Of a stretch of 64,000 bases of DNA, positions 8,382-18,098 are shown in pieces (position 1 is the stretch's first letter; every line of letters starts with the position of its first letter). Source of the DNA: Gammaproteobacteria bacterium (GTDB taxonomy: Bacteria; Pseudomonadota; Gammaproteobacteria; Xanthomonadales; SZUA-36); the NCBI GenBank assembly GCA_024277815.1, contig JAJRUM010000019.1, positions 1 through 64,000 on the forward strand, given 5' to 3'. Made by a program: the position numbers and the translations under genes. The notes below the pieces were generated by a model. The model saw only the letters and a program-made list of their open reading frames with translations, searched no databases and was not told the origin of the DNA.

Positions 8382-10397
8382 TTACAGCAGCGTAACGATC
8401 AACAAAGCAACAATATTGATGATCTTGATCAACGGGTTGATAGCGGGGCCAGCCGTATCTTTGTACGGGTCGCCAACGGTATCTCCGGTGATTGCCGCAG
8501 CATGTGCCGGCGTGCCTTTACCACCAAAGTTTCCGTCTTCGATGAACTTCTTGGCGTTATCCCATGCGCCACCGCCGGTGGTCATCGAGATAGCCACGAA
8601 CAAACCGGTAACAATGGTACCGACCAGTAAGCCGCCGAGAGCCTGCGGACCCAGCAACAGGCCCACCACAATCGGAACCAGTAGTGGCAGCAATGAGGGA
8701 ACGATCATTTCCTTGATGGCGGCCTTGGTCAACAGGTCTACTGCACGGGAATAATCCGGCTTGCCGGTACCTTCCATAATGCCTTCGATCTCACGGAACT
8801 GCCGTCGCACTTCTTCAACCACGGATGCGGCAGCGCGGCCAACGGCTTCCATCGCCATTGACGCGAACAGAAACGGCACCATGCCACCAATGAACAGGCC
8901 AATGATGACCAGGTGATTGGACAGGTCGAATGTAATCCCGACATGACCGGCCTTTTCCAGGCTGTGCGTGTAATCCGCAAACAGCACCAACGCTGCCAGT
9001 CCGGCTGAACCGATGGCATAGCCCTTGGTAACGGCCTTGGTGGTATTACCCACGGCATCCAGCGCATCAGTGGTTTTGCGTACGTCTTCCGGCAATTCAG
9101 CCATTTCTGCGATGCCGCCGGCGTTATCCGTAATCGGGCCAAAGGCGTCGAGTGCAACGATCATGCCAGTCATGGAAAGCATGGCGGTGGCCGCAATTGC
9201 GATGCCATAGAGACCGGCAAAATAATGTGCGCCCCAGATGGAAGCACACACCGCCAGTACCGGCAAAGCGGTTGCTTTCATCGAAATACCAAGCCCGGCG
9301 ATAATATTGGTTGCATCGCCGGTAGTGGACGCTGCAGCAATCTTCTGTACCGGGCTGTAATTGGTACCCGTGTAGTACTCGGTGATGACAACCATCGCAG
9401 CGGTGAGCACCAGGCCGATTAACGCAGCAAAGTACAGGTTCATAGCCTGTTCACCCATCATCGCCGTAGTCACAAAGTAGAATGCAATGGCTGCGAGGAT
9501 GCCGGAAACGATGACACCCTTGTACAAAGCACCCATGATGGAACCTCCTTCACTGGCCTTGACGAAAAACGTGCCAGCAACTGAAGCAATAATAGACAAG
9601 GCACCCAGCACCATCGGATAGAACACAGCGCTCGCACCCAACTCATCAACCATCAGGCTGCCGAGCAACATGGTGGCTATCAGGGTAACCGCATAGGTCT
9701 CAAACAAGTCGGCCGCCATGCCGGCACAGTCACCGACGTTGTCGCCAACGTTATCGGCAATAACCGCAGGGTTGCGCGGGTCGTCTTCCGGAATCCCGGC
9801 CTCAACTTTACCCACCAGGTCAGCACCAACATCCGCACCCTTGGTGAAAATACCGCCACCCAACCGGGCAAAGATGGAAATCAGAGAGCTACCAAATGCC
9901 AGGCCAATCAAGGCATGGATGGCGTCTCCGGTTGTGAAACCCTGGTGCAGCAGGATGGCGTAATACCCGGCCGTTCCCAACAGGCCCAGGCCAACAACCA
10001 GCAAGCCGGTAATGGCGCCACCGCGGAAAGCGATTTTCAGCGCCGGCGCAACGCCGTTGCGGGCTGCCTCAGCGGTGCGAACATTGGCCCGCACTGAAAC
10101 ATACATGCCGATATATCCGGCCAGCGCAGAGAATATTGCGCCGATTGCAAAACCAATTGCTGCGGCCCAGCCAATGAAAATACCGACCACTACAAACAGC
10201 AGGATACCCACCATTCCAATGGCTCGGTACTGACGATTCATGTAGGCGTTAGCGCCCTCGGTAATCGCGTTGGAAATTTCCTGCATTTTTTCATTGCCAG
10301 CAGGTTGCTTGACAATCCAGCGCGCCATCAAAATTCCGTAAATTACGGCCAGCAGTGATGCGCCGACTGCCAGATATAGTGCCATTCCACTATCCAT
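8382..10397 (-). CDS. hppA: Membrane H+-translocating pyrophosphatase, K+-independent type
   Basis: A 671-residue, ~16-TM enzyme that couples PPi hydrolysis to proton export. The PPi-binding signature is intact ([49 protein letters not shown]). At the position that sets cation dependence the sequence is GNTTKA; lysine here is the known mark of K+-independent H+-pumps, while K+-dependent enzymes have alanine (GNTTAA). The ORF track starts at a TTG five codons upstream, but ATG 10397 has an AGGGAGA ribosome site four bases away. It lies downstream of the PPi-type phosphofructokinase gene in the same orientation. Confidence 0.95.
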   Translation of the reverse strand: MDSGMALYLAVGASLLAVIYGILMARWIVKQPAGNEKMQEISNAITEGANAYMNRQYRAIGMVGILLFVVVGIFIGWAAAIGFAIGAIFSALAGYIGMYVSVRANVRTAEAARNGVAPALKIAFRGGAITGLLVVGLGLLGTAGYYAILLHQGFTTGDAIHALIGLAFGSSLISIFARLGGGIFTKGADVGADLVGKVEAGIPEDDPRNPAVIADNVGDNVGDCAGMAADLFETYAVTLIATMLLGSLMVDELGASAVFYPMVLGALSIIASVAGTFFVKASEGGSIMGALYKGVIVSGILAAIAFYFVTTAMMGEQAMNLYFAALIGLVLTAAMVVITEYYTGTNYSPVQKIAAASTTGDATNIIAGLGISMKATALPVLAVCASIWGAHYFAGLYGIAIAATAMLSMTGMIVALDAFGPITDNAGGIAEMAELPEDVRKTTDALDAVGNTTKAVTKGYAIGSAGLAALVLFADYTHSLEKAGHVGITFDLSNHLVIIGLFIGGMVPFLFASMAMEAVGRAAASVVEEVRRQFREIEGIMEGTGKPDYSRAVDLLTKAAIKEMIVPSLLPLLVPIVVGLLLGPQALGGLLVGTIVTGLFVAISMTTGGGAWDNAKKFIEDGNFGGKGTPAHAAAITGDTVGDPYKDTAGPAINPLIKIINIVALLIVTLL

Positions 10398-10401
10398 TTG
10401 T

Positions 10402-10408
10402 ATCTCCC
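10402..10408 (-). promoter_or_regulatory. Shine-Dalgarno deciding the hppA start
   Basis: AGGGAGA, read on the minus strand, sits four bases before ATG 10397. The TTG chosen by the ORF track (10412) would lie upstream of it. Confidence 0.7.
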
Positions 10409-10425
10409 TCAAGATATTCGCTCAA

Positions 10426-10431
10426 ATTATA
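10426..10431 (-). promoter_or_regulatory. Possible hppA promoter -10 element
   Basis: TATAAT on the minus strand, 28 bases before the hppA ATG, within the 117-base gap after the M28 peptidase gene. No convincing -35 is seen at 16-18 bases. hppA may therefore be transcribed both from here and by read-through from pfp. Confidence 0.35.
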
Positions 10432-10514
10432 GATACCGACTGTTATTTACCGGCCAGATGAAACGGCGATATGGTAGCACACACCCTGCAATAACACCTG
10501 CAAAATGCGGCTAA

Positions 10515-12215
10515 CTACCGCGCAAAAGTTCTACCGAAAAAATCTCCTTCATGCCAAACAGGTGGCTTTGTTTCACTGGCAATCAGTTCACCGATTTTTG
10601 CATTGATACGTGTAAACCGTGCCGCCGCACCATAGTTTATTGGCAGTTCCGGATCATCGCTGGGTTTGTGGTAGTGCCGCTGCAGAAAGTCATCCAAAAC
10701 CTGTTGGGCGTCTGTGCCGCCATCCAATGAGCGGGTCCCTGTGACCAGATACACCGATGGCACGCCTTGCTGCACAAACCGGTAGTGGTCACTGCGTACA
10801 AATATATTTTGTTCGGGAAACGGATCGGACGTGAGTGTAGTGCCAAAGGCTTTGGCGGCGTCACGCACAGTGTCTCCCAGGCTGGAGTGGCGGGCACCGA
10901 AAGCAATCACATCAGCAAAATCATAAAGCAGCACCGGCATGTCCAGGTTAACCTCGCTGACGATCTTGCCGATGGGAACCGTGGGGTTCATGGCAAAATA
11001 CTCTGAGCCAACCAGCCCTTTCTCCTCGGCGGTCACCGTAACAAACAAAATGGAGCGCCGGTGAGGCTTGCCCCCGGCGAGTAGTCGTGCTGTTTCAAGC
11101 AACACAGAGACGCCTGAAGCATTGTCCAGCGCGCCGTTATTGATGCGGTCACCGCCACCGTCTTCACCGCTCCTTGCAGCCAACTCACCGAGGTGGTCGA
11201 GGTGCGCGGTATACAGCACATACTGATCAGCCAGCAACGGGTCTGAGCCCGGCAGAACCGCAACCACGTTGGGGCTTTGCAGTAACCGATGGTGGCTGCG
11301 TTGGGACATCCTGACCTCGCCTTCGAGTACAAATGTGGGCAGTGGCTCAGCATTTTCATCTTTGGCGATCAGGGTGGCCAGGTCAAAGGGGGCACCTTCA
11401 AAAAGAACCTCTGCCGCGGTGTCGCTCAACATCGCAGATACCTGCAACTGATCGAGCACGCCGTGAACCCCGCCGGCAGCATTTACCCAGCCCATGGAAG
11501 GCATACCAACCGTACCTTTCAGTCGCTGCCACTTAAACCGTCGTGCCGCCCTGGGAGTATGAATTCTAAGCAGCCCCACGGCCCCCGCTCTGGCTGCGGC
11601 CAGTGCCCTTTCCCTACTGGCAGCGAAATGGGCGCCTTCTTCACTGGGAAAATCGTGTGGCTGTCCGGCAAAAGTGACCACTACCTTGCCACGAACATCG
11701 AGACCCGCAAAATCGTTGTAACCCAGTTCCGGCGCATTGATCCCATACCCGGCGAACACCAAACCCGCTTCCAGCATGGATGTAGTGCGCACCAGTGACG
11801 GCCGCATATAGAACTGCTCAACGAAAACCATGGGTATGGTTTCATCGCCATGCCGGAACACCATCTTCGCACTTCCGGGCTCCAGCAGCGCCTGGCGTAA
11901 CGGAACCTGCTGGAAGTAACTGCCCCCGACACCGGCTGGCAACAGGCCCATCTGCAGAAACTGGCTGGCAACATAATTAGCAGCGATATTGTAGCCGTCA
12001 CTACCCGGAAGCCTGCCGTGCAGCCGATCATCAGCAAGAAAGCCAATATGTGCGCGCAAGCGGGCCTGCAACAGTTGGTCTGGGCTGTCTTCCGCCCATA
12101 CCGGGCCCATAAGCAGTGACGTAACACCCAAAACCACCAACAGGGTACGCACCTGTGAACGCCTGCAAACCATGCACCACCGCCCGTAGTTCCGGACTTT
12201 CAGGTATGTGTTCAA
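10515..12215 (-). CDS. Secreted M28 family zinc metallopeptidase
   Basis: A 566-residue predicted periplasmic or secreted aminopeptidase-like enzyme. The N-terminus has a basic stretch and then a hydrophobic signal (VRTLLVVLGVTSLLMGPVWAED). A protease-associated (PA) insert follows around residues 130-300, then the M28 catalytic domain with the expected zinc ligands: YTAHLDHLGE, NGALDNASG, TAEEKGLVG, NLDMP and SDHYRF. The start overlaps the stop of pfp by four bases (ATGA), so it is co-translated with pfp. Substrate is unknown, and why a peptidase sits inside the PPi module is unclear. Confidence 0.88.
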   Translation of the reverse strand: MNTYLKVRNYGRWCMVCRRSQVRTLLVVLGVTSLLMGPVWAEDSPDQLLQARLRAHIGFLADDRLHGRLPGSDGYNIAANYVASQFLQMGLLPAGVGGSYFQQVPLRQALLEPGSAKMVFRHGDETIPMVFVEQFYMRPSLVRTTSMLEAGLVFAGYGINAPELGYNDFAGLDVRGKVVVTFAGQPHDFPSEEGAHFAASRERALAAARAGAVGLLRIHTPRAARRFKWQRLKGTVGMPSMGWVNAAGGVHGVLDQLQVSAMLSDTAAEVLFEGAPFDLATLIAKDENAEPLPTFVLEGEVRMSQRSHHRLLQSPNVVAVLPGSDPLLADQYVLYTAHLDHLGELAARSGEDGGGDRINNGALDNASGVSVLLETARLLAGGKPHRRSILFVTVTAEEKGLVGSEYFAMNPTVPIGKIVSEVNLDMPVLLYDFADVIAFGARHSSLGDTVRDAAKAFGTTLTSDPFPEQNIFVRSDHYRFVQQGVPSVYLVTGTRSLDGGTDAQQVLDDFLQRHYHKPSDDPELPINYGAAARFTRINAKIGELIASETKPPVWHEGDFFGRTFAR

Positions 12216-13474
12216 ACCTCAAACACGGGTAGCTTCCTGGCTACCAGCAGGTTTTTCAGCTGGACGTACTTCGGCAAACCATCACGACCATAGGGTGGAT
12301 AGTCCTCACCCCGGATCAGCGGCTCAAGATAGCGGCGCGCAGCTGCTGTAATGGCAAAACCATCTGCAGAAATAAAACGTCTTGGCATCATTTTTTCGCG
12401 GTTGGCAACTTTTGCCAGATCAGCCTCGCCCACTTTCCAGCGGTACGGTTTATCTGATGTCCTGACCACCACCGGCATCACCCCGGATTTACCCTGCAGC
12501 GCAAGATCAACAGCCGCTTTACCCATGGCGTAGGCCTGGTCCACATCTGTTTTCGCAGCCACATGACGGGCAGAGCGTTGTAGATAGTCACTAACGGCCC
12601 AATGGCTCTTGTAACCCAGACCTTCGGTAATCATGCCGGCAATCACCGGTGCCACGCCACCCAGTTGTGCGTGCCCGAAAGCATCACGTCGGCCCGAGTC
12701 GGCGAGAAACCGGCCCTGCTGGTCCCTGACCCCCTCAGACACCACGATGGAACAGTAACCGTGGGTTTGGACCGCCTTGTCCACCTTCTGCAGCAGTGCC
12801 GCCTGGTCCAGCAACAGTTCCGGAAACAAAATGACATGGGGTGGATCACCCTTTTTCTGTTGCGCAAGCCCGCCCGCCGCAGCGATCCAGCCGGCGTGGC
12901 GGCCCATCACTTCAAGCACAAACACGCGGGTTGAGCTGGACGCCATCGAGGCAACATCAAGGCTGGCCTCCTTGATGGACACGGCAACATACTTGGCAAC
13001 TGAACCGAAACCGGGACAGTTGTCCGTAATTGGCAGGTCGTTGTCGATAGTCTTGGGTACGCCGATACATTGCACAGGAAAGCCCAGCCTGGCACTGATC
13101 TGCGAAACCTTGTAAGCCGTATCCGCTGAGTCGCCACCGCCATTGTAAAAAAAGTAGCCAATATTGTGTGCCTTGAACACTTCAATCAGCCGCTCATACT
13201 GAGCCCGGCTTTCCTCGATACCTTTCAGCTTGAAGCGACAGGAACCAAAGGCACCCCCAGGCGTGTGGCGTAACGCTGCGATAGCCGTTTTACTTTCCTT
13301 GCTGGTGTCTATCAGTTCTTCATTGAGGATGCCCAGAATGCCATCTTTTCCAGCCAAAACCTTGCCCAGTTTCCGGCTGTTTTTACGTGCAGTTTCAATC
13401 AGGCCACAGGCCGTGGCGTTGATCACCGGCGTGACACCGCCGGATTGTGCGTAGAGCAAATTCTTGTTGCGCAT
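12212..13474 (-). CDS. pfp: Pyrophosphate-type 6-phosphofructokinase
   Basis: A 420-residue PFK that should interconvert fructose-6-phosphate and fructose-1,6-bisphosphate using PPi/Pi. The catalytic loop reads PKTIDNDLP, with the lysine typical of PPi-dependent enzymes (ATP-PFKs have PGTIDND). The phosphate-donor loop reads NGGGDSADT, with Asp at the position where ATP-PFKs have glycine, another PPi-type mark; the preceding aspartate of the usual GGD is glycine here. MGRHAGW is also present. The track start is a TTG; ATG 13474 is preferred, with AGGA five bases upstream. It is divergent from adk, and hppA lies two genes downstream. Confidence 0.88.
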   Translation of the reverse strand: MRNKNLLYAQSGGVTPVINATACGLIETARKNSRKLGKVLAGKDGILGILNEELIDTSKESKTAIAALRHTPGGAFGSCRFKLKGIEESRAQYERLIEVFKAHNIGYFFYNGGGDSADTAYKVSQISARLGFPVQCIGVPKTIDNDLPITDNCPGFGSVAKYVAVSIKEASLDVASMASSSTRVFVLEVMGRHAGWIAAAGGLAQQKKGDPPHVILFPELLLDQAALLQKVDKAVQTHGYCSIVVSEGVRDQQGRFLADSGRRDAFGHAQLGGVAPVIAGMITEGLGYKSHWAVSDYLQRSARHVAAKTDVDQAYAMGKAAVDLALQGKSGVMPVVVRTSDKPYRWKVGEADLAKVANREKMMPRRFISADGFAITAAARRYLEPLIRGEDYPPYGRDGLPKYVQLKNLLVARKLPVFEV

Positions 13475-13564
13475 ATTTTTCCTGAAAATCCCTTCCAAAC
13501 TACATTGACTTGGATGGTGTGAGGGGTTAGCGTTAGCCCTATTTTAGAGGACGAGAACCGTCTT

Positions 13565-14143
13565 ATGCGAATTGTATTGTTAGGGGCACCAGGTTCCGGC
13601 AAAGGAACCCAGGCAGCGCTGATGGTTGAGCGCTTGGGAATACCGCATATATCCACAGGGGCGTTGCTGCGAAACGCTGCGAAACGCGGTACCGAGCTTG
13701 GCTTGAAAGCCAAGTCCATTATCGACCGGGGCGAACTGGTACCCGACGAGATCATGTCCGACATGATTGAGGAGCGGCTCGGGCGTGAAGATGTCGCTGA
13801 TGGTTTCATCCTCGATGGCTATCCGCGCAACCTGGCGCAGGCCAAGTCGCTGGATACCATGCTGGAGCGGCTCAACCAGCCGACCAATGAAGCCATCCAG
13901 ATTGATGTAGACCTCGATCAGCTCGTCAAACGGATTGCCCGGCGCGCTAAAAAAGAAGGCCGCTCGGATGACACCGAGGAAGTCGTGCGTAACCGGATGC
14001 GTGTTTACCATGAACAAACGGCACCGGTGATAGATTATTATGCCGACCGGGGTTTGCTGTCCCATGTGCTGGGGGATGGCGAAGTTGAAGAAGTGCTGGA
14101 ACGCATCCTCAGCGTGCTGAGCGTGAACCAGACATCCACCTGA
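13565..14143 (+). CDS. adk: Adenylate kinase, short form
   Basis: Catalyses ATP + AMP = 2 ADP in the cytosol. The P-loop is GAPGSGKGTQ at residues 7-16. AMP-binding (HISTGALLRNA; GFILDGYPRNLAQA) and LID-hinge (RIARRAKKEGRSDDTEEVVRNRMRVY) segments are present. At 192 residues it is the short type that lacks the inserted LID/zinc subdomain of the 214-residue E. coli enzyme. It is divergent from pfp across an 90-base gap, placing three enzymes of phosphoanhydride balance (adk, pfp, hppA) side by side. Confidence 0.95.
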   Translation: MRIVLLGAPGSGKGTQAALMVERLGIPHISTGALLRNAAKRGTELGLKAKSIIDRGELVPDEIMSDMIEERLGREDVADGFILDGYPRNLAQAKSLDTMLERLNQPTNEAIQIDVDLDQLVKRIARRAKKEGRSDDTEEVVRNRMRVYHEQTAPVIDYYADRGLLSHVLGDGEVEEVLERILSVLSVNQTST

Positions 14144-14168
14144 CCGGAAAACACAGCACGGGCACGCA

Positions 14169-14687
14169 ATGCAGCAGGCGCCGATTATGAATAAGTTTTT
14201 CATAAATCTGGAAAATTTGCTGCGCCTGCGCGGTGGCCCGCAGGAATTCCCTTTTTCGTGGCAGTTGACAATTTTTCTGGTGGCTGCCTACCTGATGCAG
14301 AATCTGCTTGCCGGGTCTCAGCTGGATGACAGCAACGCGGCAGCAAAAAGCCTGCTGGCCATCACTTTGCAGGTAATCGTGTTATTCGCGTTGCTGGGTT
14401 GGCGGCAGCACCTGGAGCGATTTTCACAAACCCTGAGTGCGCTGGCAGCGGTCGGTATTGTGTTTAACCTGGTCACCCGGATGCTGCTCACGCTGTCAGA
14501 CCCGCTGGTCAACCAGCCAGTGTTGGCGATGGTCTGGTTCGCAGTATTTTTCTGGAGTTTGTTTGTGGATGCCAACATTTACCGCCACGCTCTGGCGATC
14601 ACACTCTCAACCGGTGTGCTGATTTCAGTTTTAACGCTGGCGGTAAGTTACGTATTGATCGAAACCTTGTTTCTTGGTGGTGGCTAA
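14169..14687 (+). CDS. Conserved small inner-membrane protein of unknown function
   Basis: A 172-residue protein with four hydrophobic segments (around residues 30-47, 65-80, 95-115 and 125-170) and a short charged N-terminus (NKFFINLENLLRLRGGPQEFPFS). I do not recognise a named family. It lies between adk and mpl in the same direction; its stop immediately precedes the mpl GTG, so it is likely co-transcribed with mpl. A second in-frame ATG at 14187 (MNKFFINLENL) is an equally good start; neither has a clear ribosome site. Confidence 0.7.
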   Translation: MQQAPIMNKFFINLENLLRLRGGPQEFPFSWQLTIFLVAAYLMQNLLAGSQLDDSNAAAKSLLAITLQVIVLFALLGWRQHLERFSQTLSALAAVGIVFNLVTRMLLTLSDPLVNQPVLAMVWFAVFFWSLFVDANIYRHALAITLSTGVLISVLTLAVSYVLIETLFLGGG

Positions 14688-14690
14688 GTG

Positions 14691-16049
14691 ATGAAAATTC
14701 ATATTCTGGGCGCCTGTGGAACATTTATGGGAGGGGTAGCCATCCTCGCCCGCCGCGCCGGCCATGAGGTTTCCGGTGCTGACCAGCACACCTACCCGCC
14801 AATGAGCACCCTGCTGGAAAAAGAAGGCATCGTCCTATATGAAGGCTACAGCGAAGAACCCATGCGCGAACCGCCGGACCTGGTGATTGTCGGTAACGCA
14901 CTCAGTCGCGGTAACCCGGCCGTTGAATACATGCTGAATCAGCGCCTGAACTATACATCCGGCCCCCGCTGGCTCGGTGAAAACTACTTGCGCAACCGCA
15001 AAGTTATCGCTGTTGCAGGTACCCACGGGAAAACAACCACCGCCAGCATGCTCGCCTGGATTCTTGAATACGCAGGCCTGAATCCCGGTTTCCTGATCGG
15101 GGGCGTACCACTGAATTTCAACGTTTCAGCCCGTGAGGGCTCCGGTTACTTCGTTGTTGAAGCAGATGAGTACGACACGGCTTTTTTCGACAAGCGTTCC
15201 AAGTTTGTCCACTACCGTCCCCAGGTCGCCATCCTCAACAATCTGGAATATGACCACGCAGATATTTTCCCCGATCTTGCCGCTATCGAAACCCAGTTTC
15301 ATCATCTGATGCGCGCCATTCCCGGCAATGGAACCATCATCAGCAATGCAGCCGATACCAACCTTGAAGACGTCATCAACCGGGGCTGCTGGAGTGAACT
15401 GCAACGATTTTCTCTCGATGGTGAGTACGACTGGCAGGTCGAGCTTCTAAGGCCCGATGGCAGTGAGTTACGCTTTTTGTACCAACAACAGGACATGGGC
15501 AGCGTGGCCTGGGATGAGTACGGCCGCCACAATGCCACCAACGCCTGCGCGGCCGTTGCCGCGGCGGTGGCTGCAGACGTTCCAGCCGCCACCGCGATTG
15601 CCGCACTGCCGTCCTTCAAAGGCGTCAAGCGACGCATGGAGTTGATTTCACAAGCGGCCGGTATCCATGTCTATGACGATTTCGCGCATCACCCAACCGC
15701 TATCCGCCTGACCCTCGAGGGCTTGCGCCGCAAGGTTGGCAATGCCCGTATCCTGGTTGCCCTTGAACCCCGCAGCAATACCATGCGAGCCGGTGTCCAC
15801 GCCGACGAACTGGGGCCCGCACTGATCGCGGCAGACTATGTCTGGCTAAAAACCGGCGACGGTATCGACTGGGATCCCCAGGTCGCACTGGCACCGCTGA
15901 AAGGGCGCTGCAAAATAGTCACACGTGTCGATGACATGCTGCAGCAGTTGCGCAACAACCTGACTCCAGGCGACCATGTCGTATTCATGAGCAACGGTGG
16001 CTTTGAAGCTGCGCCTCGGCGGCTGAGTGAATCTCTGGAAGATGCCTGA
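14691..16049 (+). CDS. mpl: UDP-MurNAc:L-Ala-gamma-D-Glu-meso-DAP ligase (murein tripeptide recycling)
   Basis: Reattaches the recycled murein tripeptide to UDP-N-acetylmuramic acid in the cytosol. The Mur ligase N-terminal Rossmann motif (IHILGACGTFMGGVAILARRAGHEVSGAD), the ATP loop (GTHGKTTTASM), the central ligase domain (EADEYDTAFFDKRSKFVHYRP) and the C-terminal domain (HHPTAIRLTLEGLR) are all intact. The YPPMSTLLE segment is typical of Mpl rather than MurC. A GTG at 14688 directly after the previous stop is an alternative start one codon upstream. Confidence 0.95.
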   Translation: MKIHILGACGTFMGGVAILARRAGHEVSGADQHTYPPMSTLLEKEGIVLYEGYSEEPMREPPDLVIVGNALSRGNPAVEYMLNQRLNYTSGPRWLGENYLRNRKVIAVAGTHGKTTTASMLAWILEYAGLNPGFLIGGVPLNFNVSAREGSGYFVVEADEYDTAFFDKRSKFVHYRPQVAILNNLEYDHADIFPDLAAIETQFHHLMRAIPGNGTIISNAADTNLEDVINRGCWSELQRFSLDGEYDWQVELLRPDGSELRFLYQQQDMGSVAWDEYGRHNATNACAAVAAAVAADVPAATAIAALPSFKGVKRRMELISQAAGIHVYDDFAHHPTAIRLTLEGLRRKVGNARILVALEPRSNTMRAGVHADELGPALIAADYVWLKTGDGIDWDPQVALAPLKGRCKIVTRVDDMLQQLRNNLTPGDHVVFMSNGGFEAAPRRLSESLEDA

Positions 16050-16083
16050 CAGATACGCCAATAACACCTGAACCGGCGAAGCA

Positions 16084-18075
16084 TCAGGGCGTGGTATCCG
16101 GCTCCCTGAGCAGTAACATCGTCTTGTCCGCCCACCTGCTTTGCAGATTCCGGGCCTCCCGTACCAGGCGGCGCATGTCCGCCTCGCCAGCCGGAACAGC
16201 ACTCCAGTAACTGTAGACACCCATCCGCTGGATCAGCGACTCATGCGCCACCTGCCCCAGGTACACTGTTTGCCCGGAAGGCTTCAGCCGGGTGCCGGAA
16301 TCCCAGATTCGTATGGTTTCCTGCTGCAGGGGGTCGCCACCCACCCGGTGTAACAACAGGGCATCAGCATGGCCCAGGTAATCCTTCTTCAACGGCGGCA
16401 GTGTCAACTCCGTGGGAGATGGGTTCAATGACAGAATAACCCACCGCCAGTTGGCTGGCTCCGTGACCTCCCACCCATGTTCTGCCAGTAACCGTGCCAA
16501 CCGGTCAGGCTCCCCTGCAAACTGAAAACTGAAGTCGCGGGCGGCTACCGAAATCAGGCGGGTACGTTCCCGTGGTAAGGTCGCCCACCCCTCTGCCCAC
16601 CAACTCTCCGCCCGCATCTGGTGCTGCGGTAAAGGCAGTTTAAGTGCAACAAGGTCATCCTCAAGGTTTTGCCCGACCTGCCAGGCAAATGTAAAAGCCA
16701 GCATGCCGAAGAAAATCAGGCTGGCCGTTAAGCCGCTGAAAGAACGCACAGCCCTTTGCCGATAGGCAATACCCACCACAAAAGTCCAGAACATACCCAG
16801 CGCGATGCCCATCAGCGCCCCGCTTAACCAGTCCAGGCCCAGATACAGGCGGGCCAGCACCAGCATGGTAAGCAACAGGCCGGTAATAGCATATGGCCAC
16901 TTCCGCTTACGTCGTTTCAATTCCCTCGCGACCATCACCGCAAAATATCCCAGCACAACGGTCACCAGGGTCAATGCTGCGCTGGGGTGGTAAAGCGTGA
17001 CAACACCACTTTCGCTCAGCAGCGGGGTTGAACGCAGGGTCCAGCCCAGCAACAACTGCAGGATGACGCCACCACCCATGGCCACCAACCAGTGCAGGGC
17101 TGCCTTTTGGCGCCCGGCACCCAGCAGCCACAACAGCAATGCAACAGATGTGGGTATCAACACCCACAAACGCGCCAACTGCGCCAACGCCACCATCAGC
17201 GGGTCCGCAATATGGTTCCGCAGGGCCAGTGCATAGGCAGCCACTGCCTGGTCTATCGATTGGGGATGGGCTGCAAACGGTGACAGGAACAGCAACATGA
17301 TCATGCCCCAGAAAAACACCACCAGCAACAAGCCCATCATCAGTATAGAAAGTACTTCGGGCTGTGAAGAATCCAGCAGCGGCCCGGCGACCCGCCTGAA
17401 TACCGGGTGCCGGCGCAACCAGCGGATAACATGTCGCAGCCATCGCGCGGAGCGACTGGCCAGCAATTCATACGCCGTCCAGATCACCCACCAGGACAGC
17501 CACAAAACCGCAACCGTAATTGCCAGCACCAGCGCCATACGGCCGGCATACTCCGAAGCCACCTCGAGCGATGCACCAAACAACATACCGGGCAACAGAT
17601 AGACGGGAGTCCAGGCAATACAGGCTGGAACGGCCACCGCCAGAAAACGGCGCGGCGTCATACCCAACATGCCGGCTGTAACCGGTATCACCGGTCTAAG
17701 CGGGCCAATAAAGCGACCGATGGCAACACTTTTTGCACCATGTTTCTGAAAGTAACCATGGCCACGCTCCAGCATTCCAGGGAAGTGCGTGAAGGGCCAC
17801 ACATCCGCCAGTCGCTCCCGGTACCGGCGTCCCACCGCAAAACTGACCACATCACCGACCAGCGCACCTGTGGTTCCCCAAATCCAGACGGGCAACATAT
17901 CGATCGCCCCGAAACTCACCAGCGCACCAATACCAAACAGGATAATGATGCCGGGAACCAGGATGCCAACGAAGGCCAGCGACTCGACAAAGGACATGAC
18001 AAAAATCCAGAAACCGGCCCAGCCGGGGTTGGCTGACAACCAGTTCAGCAGATCCTGAGTCCAGCCCGTATCCAT
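16084..18075 (-). CDS. DedA / degenerate PAP2 / LssY-C three-domain membrane protein
   Basis: A 663-residue fusion. Residues ~1-200 form a DedA (SNARE-associated) domain with the GRFIGPLRPVIPVTAGMLGM motif of lipid flippase-like proteins. Residues ~240-440 align with a PAP2 phosphatase membrane core. Residues ~480-640 resemble the soluble LssY C-terminal domain. The PAP2 signature is broken: where active enzymes have PSGH this protein has HPSAA, and where they have SRxxxGxHxxxD it has ARLYLGLDWLSG, so both catalytic histidines and the aspartate are gone. It probably acts in lipid transport or binding rather than dephosphorylation. It converges on mpl. Confidence 0.85.
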   Translation of the reverse strand: MDTGWTQDLLNWLSANPGWAGFWIFVMSFVESLAFVGILVPGIIILFGIGALVSFGAIDMLPVWIWGTTGALVGDVVSFAVGRRYRERLADVWPFTHFPGMLERGHGYFQKHGAKSVAIGRFIGPLRPVIPVTAGMLGMTPRRFLAVAVPACIAWTPVYLLPGMLFGASLEVASEYAGRMALVLAITVAVLWLSWWVIWTAYELLASRSARWLRHVIRWLRRHPVFRRVAGPLLDSSQPEVLSILMMGLLLVVFFWGMIMLLFLSPFAAHPQSIDQAVAAYALALRNHIADPLMVALAQLARLWVLIPTSVALLLWLLGAGRQKAALHWLVAMGGGVILQLLLGWTLRSTPLLSESGVVTLYHPSAALTLVTVVLGYFAVMVARELKRRKRKWPYAITGLLLTMLVLARLYLGLDWLSGALMGIALGMFWTFVVGIAYRQRAVRSFSGLTASLIFFGMLAFTFAWQVGQNLEDDLVALKLPLPQHQMRAESWWAEGWATLPRERTRLISVAARDFSFQFAGEPDRLARLLAEHGWEVTEPANWRWVILSLNPSPTELTLPPLKKDYLGHADALLLHRVGGDPLQQETIRIWDSGTRLKPSGQTVYLGQVAHESLIQRMGVYSYWSAVPAGEADMRRLVREARNLQSRWADKTMLLLREPDTTP

Positions 18076-18098
18076 TGTCAGCCCTTAGTCGAACCTGA

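Noticed and set aside
13580-14203. 207-codon minus-strand ORF opposite adk
   Set aside because: Antisense shadow of a clear adenylate kinase gene; no family resemblance and no ribosome site.
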